A stretch of 35,921 nucleotides of DNA from positions 1 to 35,921 of the forward strand of contig NTKX01000013.1 in assembly GCA_002457135.1 (NCBI GenBank), given 5' to 3'. This document shows positions 8,501 through 17,206 of the stretch, piece by piece. This DNA comes from SAR116 cluster bacterium MED-G04. GTDB taxonomy: Bacteria > Pseudomonadota > Alphaproteobacteria > Puniceispirillales > UBA1172. How positions within the stretch are numbered: the first letter of the stretch is position 1; every line of letters starts with the position of its first letter. Below the pieces are notes generated by a model, which saw only the letters and a program-made list of their open reading frames with translations, was not told where the DNA came from and searched no databases. A program made the position numbers and the translations under genes.

Positions 8501-8529
8501 TTGAAAATCCCTGTTAAAGAGGATAAACA
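8501..8529 (+). promoter_or_regulatory. Candidate nadE promoter
   Basis: TTGAAA (8501-8506), a 17-base spacer and TAAACA (8524-8529). If used, transcription would start about at the nadE ATG (8536), giving a leaderless or very short leader. The alternative is an upstream start with the AGAGGA at 8518-8523 as a distant ribosome binding site. The match to consensus is modest. Confidence 0.35.
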
Positions 8530-8535
8530 ATCTGC

Positions 8536-10197
8536 ATGGACACGCTTCTTTTCGCCATCGCCCAGCTTAACCCCACCGCCGGTGATATTGCGGGGAACAC
8601 AGCAAAACTGATCAATGCCCGCAATGAGGCCGCCGCGCGTGATGCGCATATTCTGGTGGCCCCGGAATGTTATATCAGCGGCTATCAGGTTGATGATCTG
8701 GTGCTGCTGGACGGGTTCCTTGAAACCGTGGCCGCCGCTATTGATGAGCTGGCAGCCCTCACCGCAGATGGTGGTCCGGCGGTGATCGTTGGCGCACCAA
8801 GACGGCATGAAGGCCGGATTTTCAATTCTGTCTTCGTGCTGGATGAAGGCCGGGTTACCGCCATCCGTGACAAGGCCAAGCTGGCCATTGGCGGGGTGTT
8901 TGATGATCCGCGCAATTTTGCCACGGGTGAGATGCCGGGTCCGGTGATGCTGCGCGGTGTCCTCATTGGCCTGCCGATCTGTGAGGATATGTGGCACGCT
9001 GATCTGGTCGAATGCCTCGATGAATCAGGGGCTGAAATGCTGGTTGTCCCCAACGGCTCCCCGTTTGAGGCGGGCAAGACTGATCAACGCATGATGACAG
9101 CCGTTGCCCGGGTCAGTGAAACCTCCATGCCGCTGATGTATGTCAATCAGGTTGGCGGCGTTGATGATGAAGTTTTTGACGGTGCATCGTTCTGCATCAA
9201 TCCCGGTGGCAAGATCGGGGCCTACCTGCCGTGTTTCACCGAAAGCGTCACCACGGTTGAGGCAAAGCGTGGCCCCGCCGGGTGGGTATTCTCCGGCCCC
9301 GTGGTCAAGCCTGATGAAGGCGAGCAGGCATTATGGCGGGCGATTGCCCTCGGTATCCGCGACTACACCCAGAAGAACGGGTTTGAGCGGGTCATCCTCG
9401 GTCTTTCCGGCGGGATTGACAGCGCGCTGGTCGCTGCCCTTGCGGTGGATGCCCTCGGCGCTGATCGGGTCGACGCGGTGATGATGCCATCCCCCTACAC
9501 CAGCCCAATGAGCATTGAGGATGCCGAAACCCTGGCCGCAAACCTCGGGATAAGGCTGCGCCGGGTGGATATTGAGGATGCCATGCAATCGGTTGATACA
9601 GCCCTCAGCCCTGCCTTGCAGAAAGGGCTTGGTGATGTTGCGGCGGAAAATCTGCAATCACGCCTGCGCGGGCTGACGCTGATGAGCATCTCAAACACCG
9701 AGGGCCAGATGCTGCTGACCACGGGCAACAAATCGGAATACGCCACCGGTTATGCAACGCTCTATGGTGATATGTGCGGCGGCTATGCGCCGTTGCTCGA
9801 TCTCTGGAAGACTGAGGTTTTCGCGCTTTGCCGCTGGCGTAACGCCAACCTGCCGCAAGGTGCGCTCGGCCCTGAGGGTGCCATCATCCCTGAGCGGATT
9901 ATCACCCGCCCCCCGTCAGCCGAATTGCGCCCCGATCAGAAAGACAGCGACAGCCTGCCCGATTACAGCCAGCTTGATCCGATCATGAAAGGGCTGGTTG
10001 AGGATATGGCCTCAACCGAGTTGCTCATCAGCAAGGGCCATGATGCCCCGTCCGTGCGGCGATCAGCGCATTTATTGCAACGCGCAGAATACAAACGCCG
10101 TCAGGGCGCGCCGGGCCCGAAACTGTCGGCCCGTGCGTTCTATCGGGACCGGCGTTTCCCCATCACCAACCGCTATCCGCTGGCCGGAGAGAAATAG
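8536..10197 (+). CDS. nadE: Glutamine-dependent NAD(+) synthetase
   Basis: Makes NAD from deamido-NAD, ATP and glutamine-derived ammonia. The N-terminal half is a nitrilase-type glutaminase with the triad E44 (APECYISGY), K113 (RDKAKL) and C149 (LPICEDMWH). The C-terminal half is an ATP-pyrophosphatase domain with SGGIDS at 291-296, TTGNKSEYATGYATLYGD, and RAEYKRRQGAPGPK near the end. The 553 residues match the two-domain form. The gltX start codon follows the nadE stop after a single base, so the two are translationally coupled. Together with the pncB-like gene upstream it gives the salvage route from nicotinate its first and last steps. Confidence 0.95.
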   Translation: MDTLLFAIAQLNPTAGDIAGNTAKLINARNEAAARDAHILVAPECYISGYQVDDLVLLDGFLETVAAAIDELAALTADGGPAVIVGAPRRHEGRIFNSVFVLDEGRVTAIRDKAKLAIGGVFDDPRNFATGEMPGPVMLRGVLIGLPICEDMWHADLVECLDESGAEMLVVPNGSPFEAGKTDQRMMTAVARVSETSMPLMYVNQVGGVDDEVFDGASFCINPGGKIGAYLPCFTESVTTVEAKRGPAGWVFSGPVVKPDEGEQALWRAIALGIRDYTQKNGFERVILGLSGGIDSALVAALAVDALGADRVDAVMMPSPYTSPMSIEDAETLAANLGIRLRRVDIEDAMQSVDTALSPALQKGLGDVAAENLQSRLRGLTLMSISNTEGQMLLTTGNKSEYATGYATLYGDMCGGYAPLLDLWKTEVFALCRWRNANLPQGALGPEGAIIPERIITRPPSAELRPDQKDSDSLPDYSQLDPIMKGLVEDMASTELLISKGHDAPSVRRSAHLLQRAEYKRRQGAPGPKLSARAFYRDRRFPITNRYPLAGEK

Positions 10198-10198
10198 C

Positions 10199-11536
10199 AT
10201 GACCCTTGTCCGCTTTGCCCCCAGCCCAACCGGTAACCTGCATGTTGGCAACATGCGGACTGCCCTGGTTAATTTCCTCTTTGCCCGGGCCAGTGGCGGT
10301 GCCTTCATGCTCCGCATTGATGACACGGATGACGAACGCTCAACCCCTGAATTTGAGGCCTCGATCCGCCATGACATGCAATGGATGGGGATGAACTGGG
10401 ATCAGGAAGACCGCCAGTCAACGCGCATCGGCCGTTATCGGGAGGCGCTGGATCAGCTGCTTCAGTCAGGCCGGGCCTATAAATGCTTTGAAACCCAGGA
10501 AGAACTCTCGCTCAAACGCAAATCCCAGCTGGCCGCTGGCCGCCCGCCTGTCTATGACCGTGCTGCCCTCAAATTGAGTGATGATGAAGTCAGGGCCAGG
10601 GAAGAGGCTGGTGAGCAGCCGCATTATCGTTTCAAACTCGATGACACGGTGGTGACGTGGCAGGATCTGGTCCGGGGTGAGGTATCAGTGCCGATGTCGT
10701 CACTGTCCGATCCGGTGATCCTGCGCGCTGATGGCCGCGTTATCTATACCCTAGCCTCGGTGGTGGATGATCTCGACCATGGCGTTACCCACATCCTGCG
10801 GGGTGAGGACCACACCACCAATTCAGCCGCTCAAATCCAGCTTTTTGAGGCGCTTGGCGGGGAGGCCCCTGCCATGGGGCATTTCGCGCTTCTTGCCGGG
10901 GCTGATGGTGAGGGGCTTTCGAAACGTCTTGGCTCGCTCTCGATCGGCTCCCTCAGGGATGATGACGGGATTGAGGCGATGGCCATTGCCAGCCTCTTGG
11001 CCCGCATAGGGACCGCTGATCCGGTGGAACCCCGCCTTGATATGGGGGATCTGATCAGCGGCTATGATATCAGCCGGTTCGGCCGCGCCACGCCGCGCTT
11101 TGATCCGGCGGAACTGCGCCTGCTCAACAGCCGTATTCTGGGCATGACGGGTTATGACACTGTGGCTGACCGTCTCCATGCCATAGGGGTCACTGCCGGT
11201 GCCGGTTTCTGGGAGGCTGTGCGCGGCAATATCAGCACGCTTGATGAGGTCGCCGGGCTTTACGCCATGGCCACGGGCGATATCACGCCGGTGATCGAGG
11301 ATGCCGGCATGCTCACCACCGCTGCATCCCTGCTGCCTGATGGGGAACCCGATGCTGAAACATGGCCAGCCTGGACCCGGGCGATTGCGGGTGAAACCGG
11401 GCTCAAGGGCAAATCGCTCTTCATGCCGCTCAGGCTTGCGCTGACGGGCCAACGTTCCGGCCCTGAACTGGCCGGGCTGTTGCCGGTGATGGGGCGTGAC
11501 CGTATCCTTGCCCGATTGAGGGGGGAGCAGGCCTGA
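10199..11536 (+). CDS. gltX: Glutamyl-tRNA synthetase (short, HVGN-type)
   Basis: Class I synthetase that charges tRNA-Glu, or in some alphaproteobacterial duplicates tRNA-Gln. The reading frame is open further upstream inside nadE, but the ATG at 10199, giving MTLVRFAPSPTGNLHVGNMRTAL, restores the conserved N-terminus. The HIGH motif is HVGN (15-18) and the KMSKS motif is LSKRLGS (SKR at 241-243). The catalytic LRGEDHTTNSAAQI segment is present. At 445 residues it is shorter than housekeeping GluRS of about 470, which suggests the GluRS2 branch. It overlaps cysS by one base (TGATG). Confidence 0.92.
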   Translation: MTLVRFAPSPTGNLHVGNMRTALVNFLFARASGGAFMLRIDDTDDERSTPEFEASIRHDMQWMGMNWDQEDRQSTRIGRYREALDQLLQSGRAYKCFETQEELSLKRKSQLAAGRPPVYDRAALKLSDDEVRAREEAGEQPHYRFKLDDTVVTWQDLVRGEVSVPMSSLSDPVILRADGRVIYTLASVVDDLDHGVTHILRGEDHTTNSAAQIQLFEALGGEAPAMGHFALLAGADGEGLSKRLGSLSIGSLRDDDGIEAMAIASLLARIGTADPVEPRLDMGDLISGYDISRFGRATPRFDPAELRLLNSRILGMTGYDTVADRLHAIGVTAGAGFWEAVRGNISTLDEVAGLYAMATGDITPVIEDAGMLTTAASLLPDGEPDAETWPAWTRAIAGETGLKGKSLFMPLRLALTGQRSGPELAGLLPVMGRDRILARLRGEQA

Positions 11537-12891
11537 TGCCGAATACGCTGGCCTTCTACAATACGCTGGCTCGGGAAAAGCAGGCCTTCACCCCGATTGA
11601 TGAGCGTAATATCCGTATCTATGCCTGCGGGCCAACCGTCTATGACCGTATTCATGTCGGCAACGCCCGCCCGCTGGTTGCCTTTGATGTGCTGGTCCGG
11701 CTGCTGCGATATGTTTATGGCCAGGACCGCGTCACCTATGTGCGCAACATCACCGATGTTGATGACAAGATCAATGCCCGCGCCATTGAGGAGGGGGTTG
11801 ATATCCGGGTCCTGACCGAGCGCACCACCCGTGCCTTTCACGATGATTGCGCGGCGCTCCATGTCGCGCCTCCGGATCAGGAACCCCGTGCTACTGATCA
11901 TATCGCCGAGATGATCAGCATGATCGAAACCCTGATCGGCAAGGGCCATGCCTATTCGGCGGAGGGCCATGTCCTTTTCCATGTTGCCAGCATGGAGGAT
12001 TACGGCAGCCTTTCCCGCCGCAGCCGTGATGAGCTGATTGCCGGTGCGCGTGTTGACGTGGCCCCCTATAAAAAGGATTCCGGTGATTTCGTTCTCTGGA
12101 AGCCTTCGGCCCCTGACCAGCCGGGATGGGATAGCCCATGGGGGAGGGGCAGGCCTGGCTGGCATATCGAATGTTCCGCCATGAGCGCAAAGCATCTTGG
12201 TGAAGAATTTGATATCCACGCTGGCGGGCTGGACCTGATCTTCCCGCATCATGAAAATGAGATTGCCCAGTCCCGATGCGCCCATGGCACGGATGGGATG
12301 GCCCGGTACTGGATGCATAACGGCTATGTCACCGTTGAGGGTGAGAAAATGTCCAAATCGCTGGGCAATTTCACCACGGTTGAGGATGTGCTGGCGGATT
12401 ACCCCGGTGAAGCGGTTCGCTTTGCCCTTCTGGCGGCGCATTACCGCGCCCCGCTCGATTTCTCGCGTCAGGCAGTGGCGGAGGCGAAAACCGCGCTTGA
12501 CGGGCTTTATCGGGCGATTGGCCATGCCGGTGATGACCGATCCGAACCTGATGAGGGCGTGATGACTGCGCTGGGTGATGATCTCAACACCCCGAATGCG
12601 ATAGCCCGGCTGCATGAACTGGCGCGGGAAGCCAATAAGGGCGATGCCGCCGCCGCCGCCCGGCTCAAGGCCTCGGCGGGTCTGCTCGGCTTGCTTGAGG
12701 CTGATCCTGATACCTGGTTCCGGGGCGGTGACGGCCTGGATGAGGCCGCGATCCAGAAGGCTATCGAAGCCAGGCTCAACGCCCGCAAGGAACGCAATTT
12801 CGCTGAGGCTGACCGCATCCGTGATGATCTCGCAAATCAGGGCATCCTGCTGGAAGATACCGCCGAGGGCACAGTCTGGCGGCGGGGATAG
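11536..12891 (+). CDS. cysS: Cysteinyl-tRNA synthetase
   Basis: Charges tRNA-Cys. Seen: zinc ligand C31 in YACGPTVYDRIHVGNARP, an HVGN version of HIGH at 40-43, WHIECSAMSAKHLG and HAGGLDLIFPHHENEIAQS carrying further zinc ligands, and KMSKSLGNF with KMSKS at 271-275. The C-terminal DALR-type and anticodon regions follow, with ARLNARKERNFAEADRIRDDL near the end. The 451-residue length is usual. The start overlaps the gltX stop by one base, a strong sign of coupled translation. The 93 bases before cimA contain a good promoter, so cimA can be transcribed separately. Confidence 0.97.
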   Translation: MPNTLAFYNTLAREKQAFTPIDERNIRIYACGPTVYDRIHVGNARPLVAFDVLVRLLRYVYGQDRVTYVRNITDVDDKINARAIEEGVDIRVLTERTTRAFHDDCAALHVAPPDQEPRATDHIAEMISMIETLIGKGHAYSAEGHVLFHVASMEDYGSLSRRSRDELIAGARVDVAPYKKDSGDFVLWKPSAPDQPGWDSPWGRGRPGWHIECSAMSAKHLGEEFDIHAGGLDLIFPHHENEIAQSRCAHGTDGMARYWMHNGYVTVEGEKMSKSLGNFTTVEDVLADYPGEAVRFALLAAHYRAPLDFSRQAVAEAKTALDGLYRAIGHAGDDRSEPDEGVMTALGDDLNTPNAIARLHELAREANKGDAAAAARLKASAGLLGLLEADPDTWFRGGDGLDEAAIQKAIEARLNARKERNFAEADRIRDDLANQGILLEDTAEGTVWRRG

Positions 12892-12929
12892 GGTTGAAAC
12901 CTCTTGATATGTTTCGGCAGGTTTGGGTT

Positions 12930-12958
12930 TTGACAAACTAACCCGTTCGGCTTAAACA
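12930..12958 (+). promoter_or_regulatory. Candidate cimA promoter
   Basis: A perfect TTGACA (12930-12935), a 17-base spacer and TAAACA (12953-12958) lie 27 bases before the cimA start. The ribosome binding site CAGGGGA follows at 12972-12978. Confidence 0.55.
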
Positions 12959-12984
12959 AGGCTTGGCAATTTCAGGGGATACCG

Positions 12985-14595
12985 ATGAAGGGCGAACGCA
13001 TCTGGTTATTTGACACCACCTTGAGGGATGGATGTCAGGCACGCGGCATTGATTTTACAGTGGCCGACAAGATTGCTATTGCCCGCGCCCTCGATGATAT
13101 GGGGATTGATTATATTGAGGGGGGCTGGCCGGGCGCCAACCCCACCGACAATGCCTTTTTCAGTCAATTTCCGCCGCTTGACCATGCCCGTTCGGTTGCT
13201 TTCGGGATGACCCGCCGGGGTGGCCGCAGCACCTCCAATGACAGCGGGCTTAATGCCGTGCTTGATGCTGAAACCGATGGCACCTGCCTGGTCGGCAAGG
13301 CATGGGATTTTCATGTTGAAACCGCGCTTGGGGTCAGCCTTGATGAAAACCTGGTGATGATCAGGGAATCGGTTGCCGCCGCCAAGAAGCGCGGGCGTGA
13401 GCCGATGTTCGATTGTGAGCATTTCTTTGATGGCTATAAGCACAACCCCCAATTTGCCCTTGATTGCGCCAAGGCTGCCCATGAAGGCGGCGCCGAATGG
13501 GTCGTTCTCTGTGATACCAATGGTGGCACCATGCCCGAAGAGATCACCGAGGCGGTAACCGCGGTTCGTGAGGCCCTGCCTGATGCGAATATCGGCATCC
13601 ACACCCATAATGACAGTGGCTTTGCGGTGGCGAACACCATCGCGGCGGTGAAGGCAGGGGCGAGGCAGGTTCAGGGAACCATCAACGGTATCGGTGAACG
13701 CTGCGGCAACGCCAACCTGATCACGCTGATCCCTGTCCTGATGCTGAAATACGGCTGTGAAACAGGGGTGGCGAAGGAAAAGCTGCATCGGCTCAAATCA
13801 CTGTCCCGGATGCTGGATAACAGGATCAACCGCCTGCCCAACGCCCATGCGCCCTATGTCGGTGATGCGGCGTTTGCGCATAAGGGCGGGCTGCATGCCT
13901 CAGCCGCGATCCGTGACCCCAGGACGTATGAACATATCCCCCCTGAAACCGTGGGGAACAGCCGTGAATATGTCGTTTCCGACCAGTCGGGCAAGGCCAA
14001 TTTCATCGCCCGTTTTGATGAGCTTGGCATCGCTGTGGACAAGGATGATCCCCGCCTTGATACGCTGATCGCCGAGGTCAAGGAAAAGGAATACAAGGGC
14101 TGGGCCTTTGATACCGCCCAGGCCAGCATGGAACTGATGGTGCGGCGCGCCCTTGGTGAGGTGCCGGATTATTTCGTCATCGGCCGTTTCCGGGTCATGG
14201 ATGAACGCCGTTTCAACGCCAAGGGTCAGCTGGTGGTGGAATCCGAAGCCACCGCAACCGTTATGGTCAATGGTGAGCAGTTTCATGAGGCCGCGGTTGG
14301 TAACGGCCCTGTTAACGCCGTTGATACCGCGATCCGCAAGGCCCTCGTCACTGCCTATCCTGAACTGGCCGGGGTTGAGCTGGTTGATTACAAGGTTCGT
14401 ATCCTCAATGGGGATGAACATACCGGCGGCACCGGTTCGGTCACGCGGGTGCTGATTGAATGCCGCGATGATACCGGCATGAGCTGGATTTCGGTCGGGG
14501 TTTCCACCAACATCATTGATGCCTCGGTGATGGCGCTGGCTGATGCCATGGCGTGGAAGCTGATGAACTCGGCAAAGGCGGCTGGCGCAGCCTGA
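12985..14595 (+). CDS. cimA: (R)-citramalate synthase
   Basis: Condenses pyruvate with acetyl-CoA to citramalate, opening a threonine-independent route to 2-oxobutyrate and isoleucine. The N-terminal DRE-TIM barrel shows DTTLRDGCQARG, the metal-binding HTHNDSGFAVAN, GTINGIGERCGNANL and HKGGLHASAA. The C-terminal regulatory LeuA-type dimerisation domain follows, ending in WISVGVSTNIIDASVMALADAM. The 536 residues and the IEGGWPGANPTD segment match the CimA type rather than isopropylmalate synthase or homocitrate synthase. It has its own promoter candidate. The TrmJ-like gene begins three bases after the stop. Confidence 0.93.
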   Translation: MKGERIWLFDTTLRDGCQARGIDFTVADKIAIARALDDMGIDYIEGGWPGANPTDNAFFSQFPPLDHARSVAFGMTRRGGRSTSNDSGLNAVLDAETDGTCLVGKAWDFHVETALGVSLDENLVMIRESVAAAKKRGREPMFDCEHFFDGYKHNPQFALDCAKAAHEGGAEWVVLCDTNGGTMPEEITEAVTAVREALPDANIGIHTHNDSGFAVANTIAAVKAGARQVQGTINGIGERCGNANLITLIPVLMLKYGCETGVAKEKLHRLKSLSRMLDNRINRLPNAHAPYVGDAAFAHKGGLHASAAIRDPRTYEHIPPETVGNSREYVVSDQSGKANFIARFDELGIAVDKDDPRLDTLIAEVKEKEYKGWAFDTAQASMELMVRRALGEVPDYFVIGRFRVMDERRFNAKGQLVVESEATATVMVNGEQFHEAAVGNGPVNAVDTAIRKALVTAYPELAGVELVDYKVRILNGDEHTGGTGSVTRVLIECRDDTGMSWISVGVSTNIIDASVMALADAMAWKLMNSAKAAGAA

Positions 14596-14597
14596 TC

Positions 14598-15383
14598 ATG
14601 GCCGGTACCGATATGACCACCTCAGCAAGAGATGGCGACTGGGCCAGGCTTCTGCCTGCGGTGATCCTGATGGAACCCCAGATGGGTGAGAATATCGGTG
14701 CCTCTGCCCGCGCCATGAAGAATTGCGGGCTGGAATGCATGCATATCGTCAACCCGCGTGATGGCTGGCCCAACCCTGCGGCAGAGGCGATGGCCTCAGG
14801 CGGCAGTGATATTCTTGACCATGCCGGATTGCACCAGACCCTGAATGAGGCGGCGGCACCCTATACGATGATCGGTGCCACCACCGCCCGCAAGCGCGGC
14901 ATGACCAAGCCTGCCCTGACCCCTGATGAAGCCGCCCGCCGCATGGCCGAACACGCCCGTTCCGGCGGCAAGACAGCGCTCCTGTTCGGTCCTGAACGTG
15001 CCGGGCTGAATAACGATGCGGTGGCGGTGGCGGATTTCATCATCACGGTCCCGCTCAACCCGGCGTTTGCGTCATTGAACCTTGGTCAGGCGGTGCTGTT
15101 GATGGGCTGGGCCTGCCGAAGGGAGCTGATGGCCGATGCGCCTCCGGTGATGGCTGAGCCGCCCGAAAGCCCGCCCGCCGCGGCCGGGGAAAAGGCCTAT
15201 TTATTCACCACCCTCGAAAAGCATCTCAGTGAGGGCGGGTTTTTCACCAGCCCTGATATGCAGCCTGTGGTGATGCGCAATATCATGGCCCTGTTCCAGC
15301 GGGCTGATCTGACGGAACAGGATGTTCGTACCCTGCATGGTATCATCAAATCGTTGCGCCGTTCGGGTGATGCTCAGGCTTGA
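14598..15383 (+). CDS. trmJ: SpoU/TrmH-type RNA 2'-O-methyltransferase, TrmJ-like
   Basis: Predicted SAM-dependent methyltransferase acting on the ribose of tRNA position 32. Knotted SPOUT motifs are visible: PQMGENIGASARAMKNCGL near the N-terminus, LLFGPERAGLNNDAVAVAD in the middle and VPLNPAFASLNLGQAVLLM after it. I start at ATG 14598, just after the cimA stop; the frame is open further up inside cimA, and an ATG at 14613 is also possible. This gives 261 residues, the size of TrmJ. The family call is firm; the tRNA target is inferred from the TrmJ-like C-terminal extension and size. Confidence 0.85.
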   Translation: MAGTDMTTSARDGDWARLLPAVILMEPQMGENIGASARAMKNCGLECMHIVNPRDGWPNPAAEAMASGGSDILDHAGLHQTLNEAAAPYTMIGATTARKRGMTKPALTPDEAARRMAEHARSGGKTALLFGPERAGLNNDAVAVADFIITVPLNPAFASLNLGQAVLLMGWACRRELMADAPPVMAEPPESPPAAAGEKAYLFTTLEKHLSEGGFFTSPDMQPVVMRNIMALFQRADLTEQDVRTLHGIIKSLRRSGDAQA

Positions 15384-15413
15384 CTTTCCGGCGATGATCT
15401 GCCAGAAAATCCT

Positions 15414-15477
15414 CACTTTCCCGGGAAAGTGGACAGGCTGCATCGGTATCCTGTCCCGGCCATCAGGCACTACCGGG
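15414..15477 (+). promoter_or_regulatory. Hairpin-rich rpsD leader
   Basis: Three stems follow one another. First, a perfect 18-base palindrome CACTTTCCCGGGAAAGTG (15414-15431). Second, GGACAGG (15431-15437) against CCTGTCC (15450-15456). Third, CCCGG (15455-15459) against CCGGG (15473-15477). Neighbouring stems share bases, so they could be alternatives. They occupy most of the 119-base gap before rpsD. A weak promoter-like TTGACT (15380) lies upstream. This could be a ribosomal-protein leader; no U tract follows any stem. Confidence 0.5.
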
Positions 15478-15502
15478 GCAAAAACAACAATGGAGTTACC
15501 CA

Positions 15503-16132
15503 ATGGCTGCAAAGACAGACCACAAGCGAAAGCATTCCAAGCACAAGATTGACCGCCGTCTTGGCGTTAACCTCTGGGGCCGAGCAAAATCCCCGGTTAA
15601 CAGCCGTGAATACGGCCCTGGCCAGCACGGCCAGCGTCGGTCCAAGCCCACCGATTTCGGTGTCCAGCTGATGGCCAAGCAGAAGCTCAAGGGCTACTAT
15701 GGCAACATCGGTGAGAAGCAGTTCAAAAAATACTATCAGGATGCCGTGCGCCGCAATGGCGATACCGGCCAGAACCTGATCGGTATTCTTGAATGCCGCC
15801 TCGATGCGCTGGTTTATCGTATGAAATTTGCCCCCACCGTGTTTGCCTCCCGCCAGCTGGTCAGCCATGGCCATGTGCTGGTCAACGGCCATCGCTGCAC
15901 CATCCCGTCACGGATGATGCGCCTCGGTGATGTTATCGAACTCAAGGAAAAGTCACGCACCATCCCCGCTGTGATGGAGGGCATGGCCTCAGCCGAGCGT
16001 GATATCCCCGAATACCTCACCGTTGATGAAGCCTCCTTCAAGGGCAGCATGAACCGTGTTCCTGAACTGGGCGATGTGCCGTATCCGGTTCAGATGGAAC
16101 CCAACCTGGTGGTCGAATTCTACTCCCGTTAA
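15503..16132 (+). CDS. rpsD: 30S ribosomal protein S4
   Basis: Primary 16S rRNA-binding protein that starts assembly of the 30S body. Seen: [18 protein letters not shown] and [11 protein letters not shown] near the N-terminus, [21 protein letters not shown], and the S4 RNA-binding core with [34 protein letters not shown]. It has 209 residues and lacks the four-cysteine zinc site of some S4 proteins, as in many alphaproteobacteria. GGAGTT (15492-15497) is the ribosome binding site. It stands alone here, apart from the S10/spc/alpha operons, between a structured leader and a strong terminator, so it is probably an independent unit with its own feedback control. Confidence 0.97.
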   Translation: MAAKTDHKRKHSKHKIDRRLGVNLWGRAKSPVNSREYGPGQHGQRRSKPTDFGVQLMAKQKLKGYYGNIGEKQFKKYYQDAVRRNGDTGQNLIGILECRLDALVYRMKFAPTVFASRQLVSHGHVLVNGHRCTIPSRMMRLGDVIELKEKSRTIPAVMEGMASAERDIPEYLTVDEASFKGSMNRVPELGDVPYPVQMEPNLVVEFYSR

Positions 16133-16151
16133 AGGGACAGGTTATTTTCAG

Positions 16152-16181
16152 AAAGGGCGGTGCTTCGGTGCCGCCTTTTTT
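16152..16181 (+). terminator. UUCG-loop terminator after rpsD
   Basis: AAAGGGCGGTGC pairs with GTGCCGCCTTTT around a UUCG tetraloop, with two or three G-U pairs, and ends in a T run at 16175-16181. It lies 20 bases after the rpsD stop and faces the stop of the convergent transporter. Confidence 0.9.
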
Positions 16182-16200
16182 ATGCTGTCCTGGAATACGT

Positions 16201-17094
16201 TCAGCGGGGTTTCAGCCCTGGTACCGGAACCCGGCCGCTCAGAATCAGCAGCCCGATGGCGATAATGCCAAAGCCGATCACCTCCCGCATGCTGATAACC
16301 TCACCAAGGGCGAAAGCATCCAGCAGCAGTGCCGATACCGGAACAATAATGGTCACCAGCATGGTGTTGGCCGCCCCGGCACGCCTCAACAGATTGAAAT
16401 AGAGCAGATAGGCCACACTGGTAAAGGGGATGGCATAGGCCAGAATGGCGAGGATTGAGGTCGTATCCATCGCCATGACGGGAACCCCCTCTACCATGAG
16501 GGAAAATACCAGCATCCAGCCGGATGAGCAGATCAGCATCCCGGTTGCGGAAACCTCAACACTGGTGCGCCCCATCTGCAACCGGCCAAGCACGCTGGCG
16601 ATGGCATAACTGATCGTTGACAGCAATACCAGAAACTGCCCGATGCTGGTCAGCGACAGTTGCATCAGGTGATCCAGCCCCATGGTAACCGCAACCCCGG
16701 CTACCCCCAGCATGGTGCCGATGGTGCGCGGCCAGGTGATGCGCTCATCACTCAGGAAAATGGCCCCTGTCACCACCGCGATAAAGGCCGTGAAGGAATT
16801 GAGGATTGAGGCCAGCCCGCCGGTAATATACTGCTGGCCAAAAACAATGCAGGTAAAGGGGAAGGCATTGTTAAAGAACCCCATCATCAAAAACCATCGC
16901 CAGTTCTGCCAGTTTGTTGGCAGGCGCTGGCCACGCAGATGGATAAAGACCAGCATGGCCAGTGCGCCCAGCGATACCCGGAAAAACACGATGTGAAACG
17001 GGGTCATGGTCAGCAGCAGGATTTCAGTGCAGAAAAACGTTCCCCCCCAGATCGAACCAAGGCTGAACAGCAGTATCCAGGATGTTCGGGTCAT
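16201..17094 (-). CDS. EamA/DMT family transporter
   Basis: Inner-membrane metabolite exporter of the drug/metabolite transporter superfamily. The 297-residue protein has about ten hydrophobic segments in two EamA-type halves. The first runs from ILLFSLGSIWGGTFFCTEI, and the second from the region of ISYAIASVLGRLQMGRTSVEVSA. It ends with the family-typical EVIGFGIIAIGLLILSGR. The substrate is unknown; amino acids, their derivatives or polyamines are common in the family. It converges on rpsD, separated by a strong terminator, and diverges from the GNAT gene across 112 bases. Confidence 0.88.
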   Translation of the reverse strand: MTRTSWILLFSLGSIWGGTFFCTEILLLTMTPFHIVFFRVSLGALAMLVFIHLRGQRLPTNWQNWRWFLMMGFFNNAFPFTCIVFGQQYITGGLASILNSFTAFIAVVTGAIFLSDERITWPRTIGTMLGVAGVAVTMGLDHLMQLSLTSIGQFLVLLSTISYAIASVLGRLQMGRTSVEVSATGMLICSSGWMLVFSLMVEGVPVMAMDTTSILAILAYAIPFTSVAYLLYFNLLRRAGAANTMLVTIIVPVSALLLDAFALGEVISMREVIGFGIIAIGLLILSGRVPVPGLKPR

Positions 17095-17206
17095 GCGTAT
17101 CCTTAAGGAAGCAAAGGCATTTCAGCCGGGGTTAAATAATGCTGTCCAGTTTCTGGCTGGCCATTTATCATCTTGATTGGACTGCTAAAAAAGGGGGAAA
17201 TATTTG

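Noticed and set aside
9998-10198. N-terminal extension of GltX
   Set aside because: It overlaps nadE out of frame; the conserved start MTLVRFAPSPTG is at 10199.
11260-12936. 558-codon minus-strand open frame
   Set aside because: It is the shadow of gltX and cysS; its translation has no family resemblance, while both sense genes are complete.
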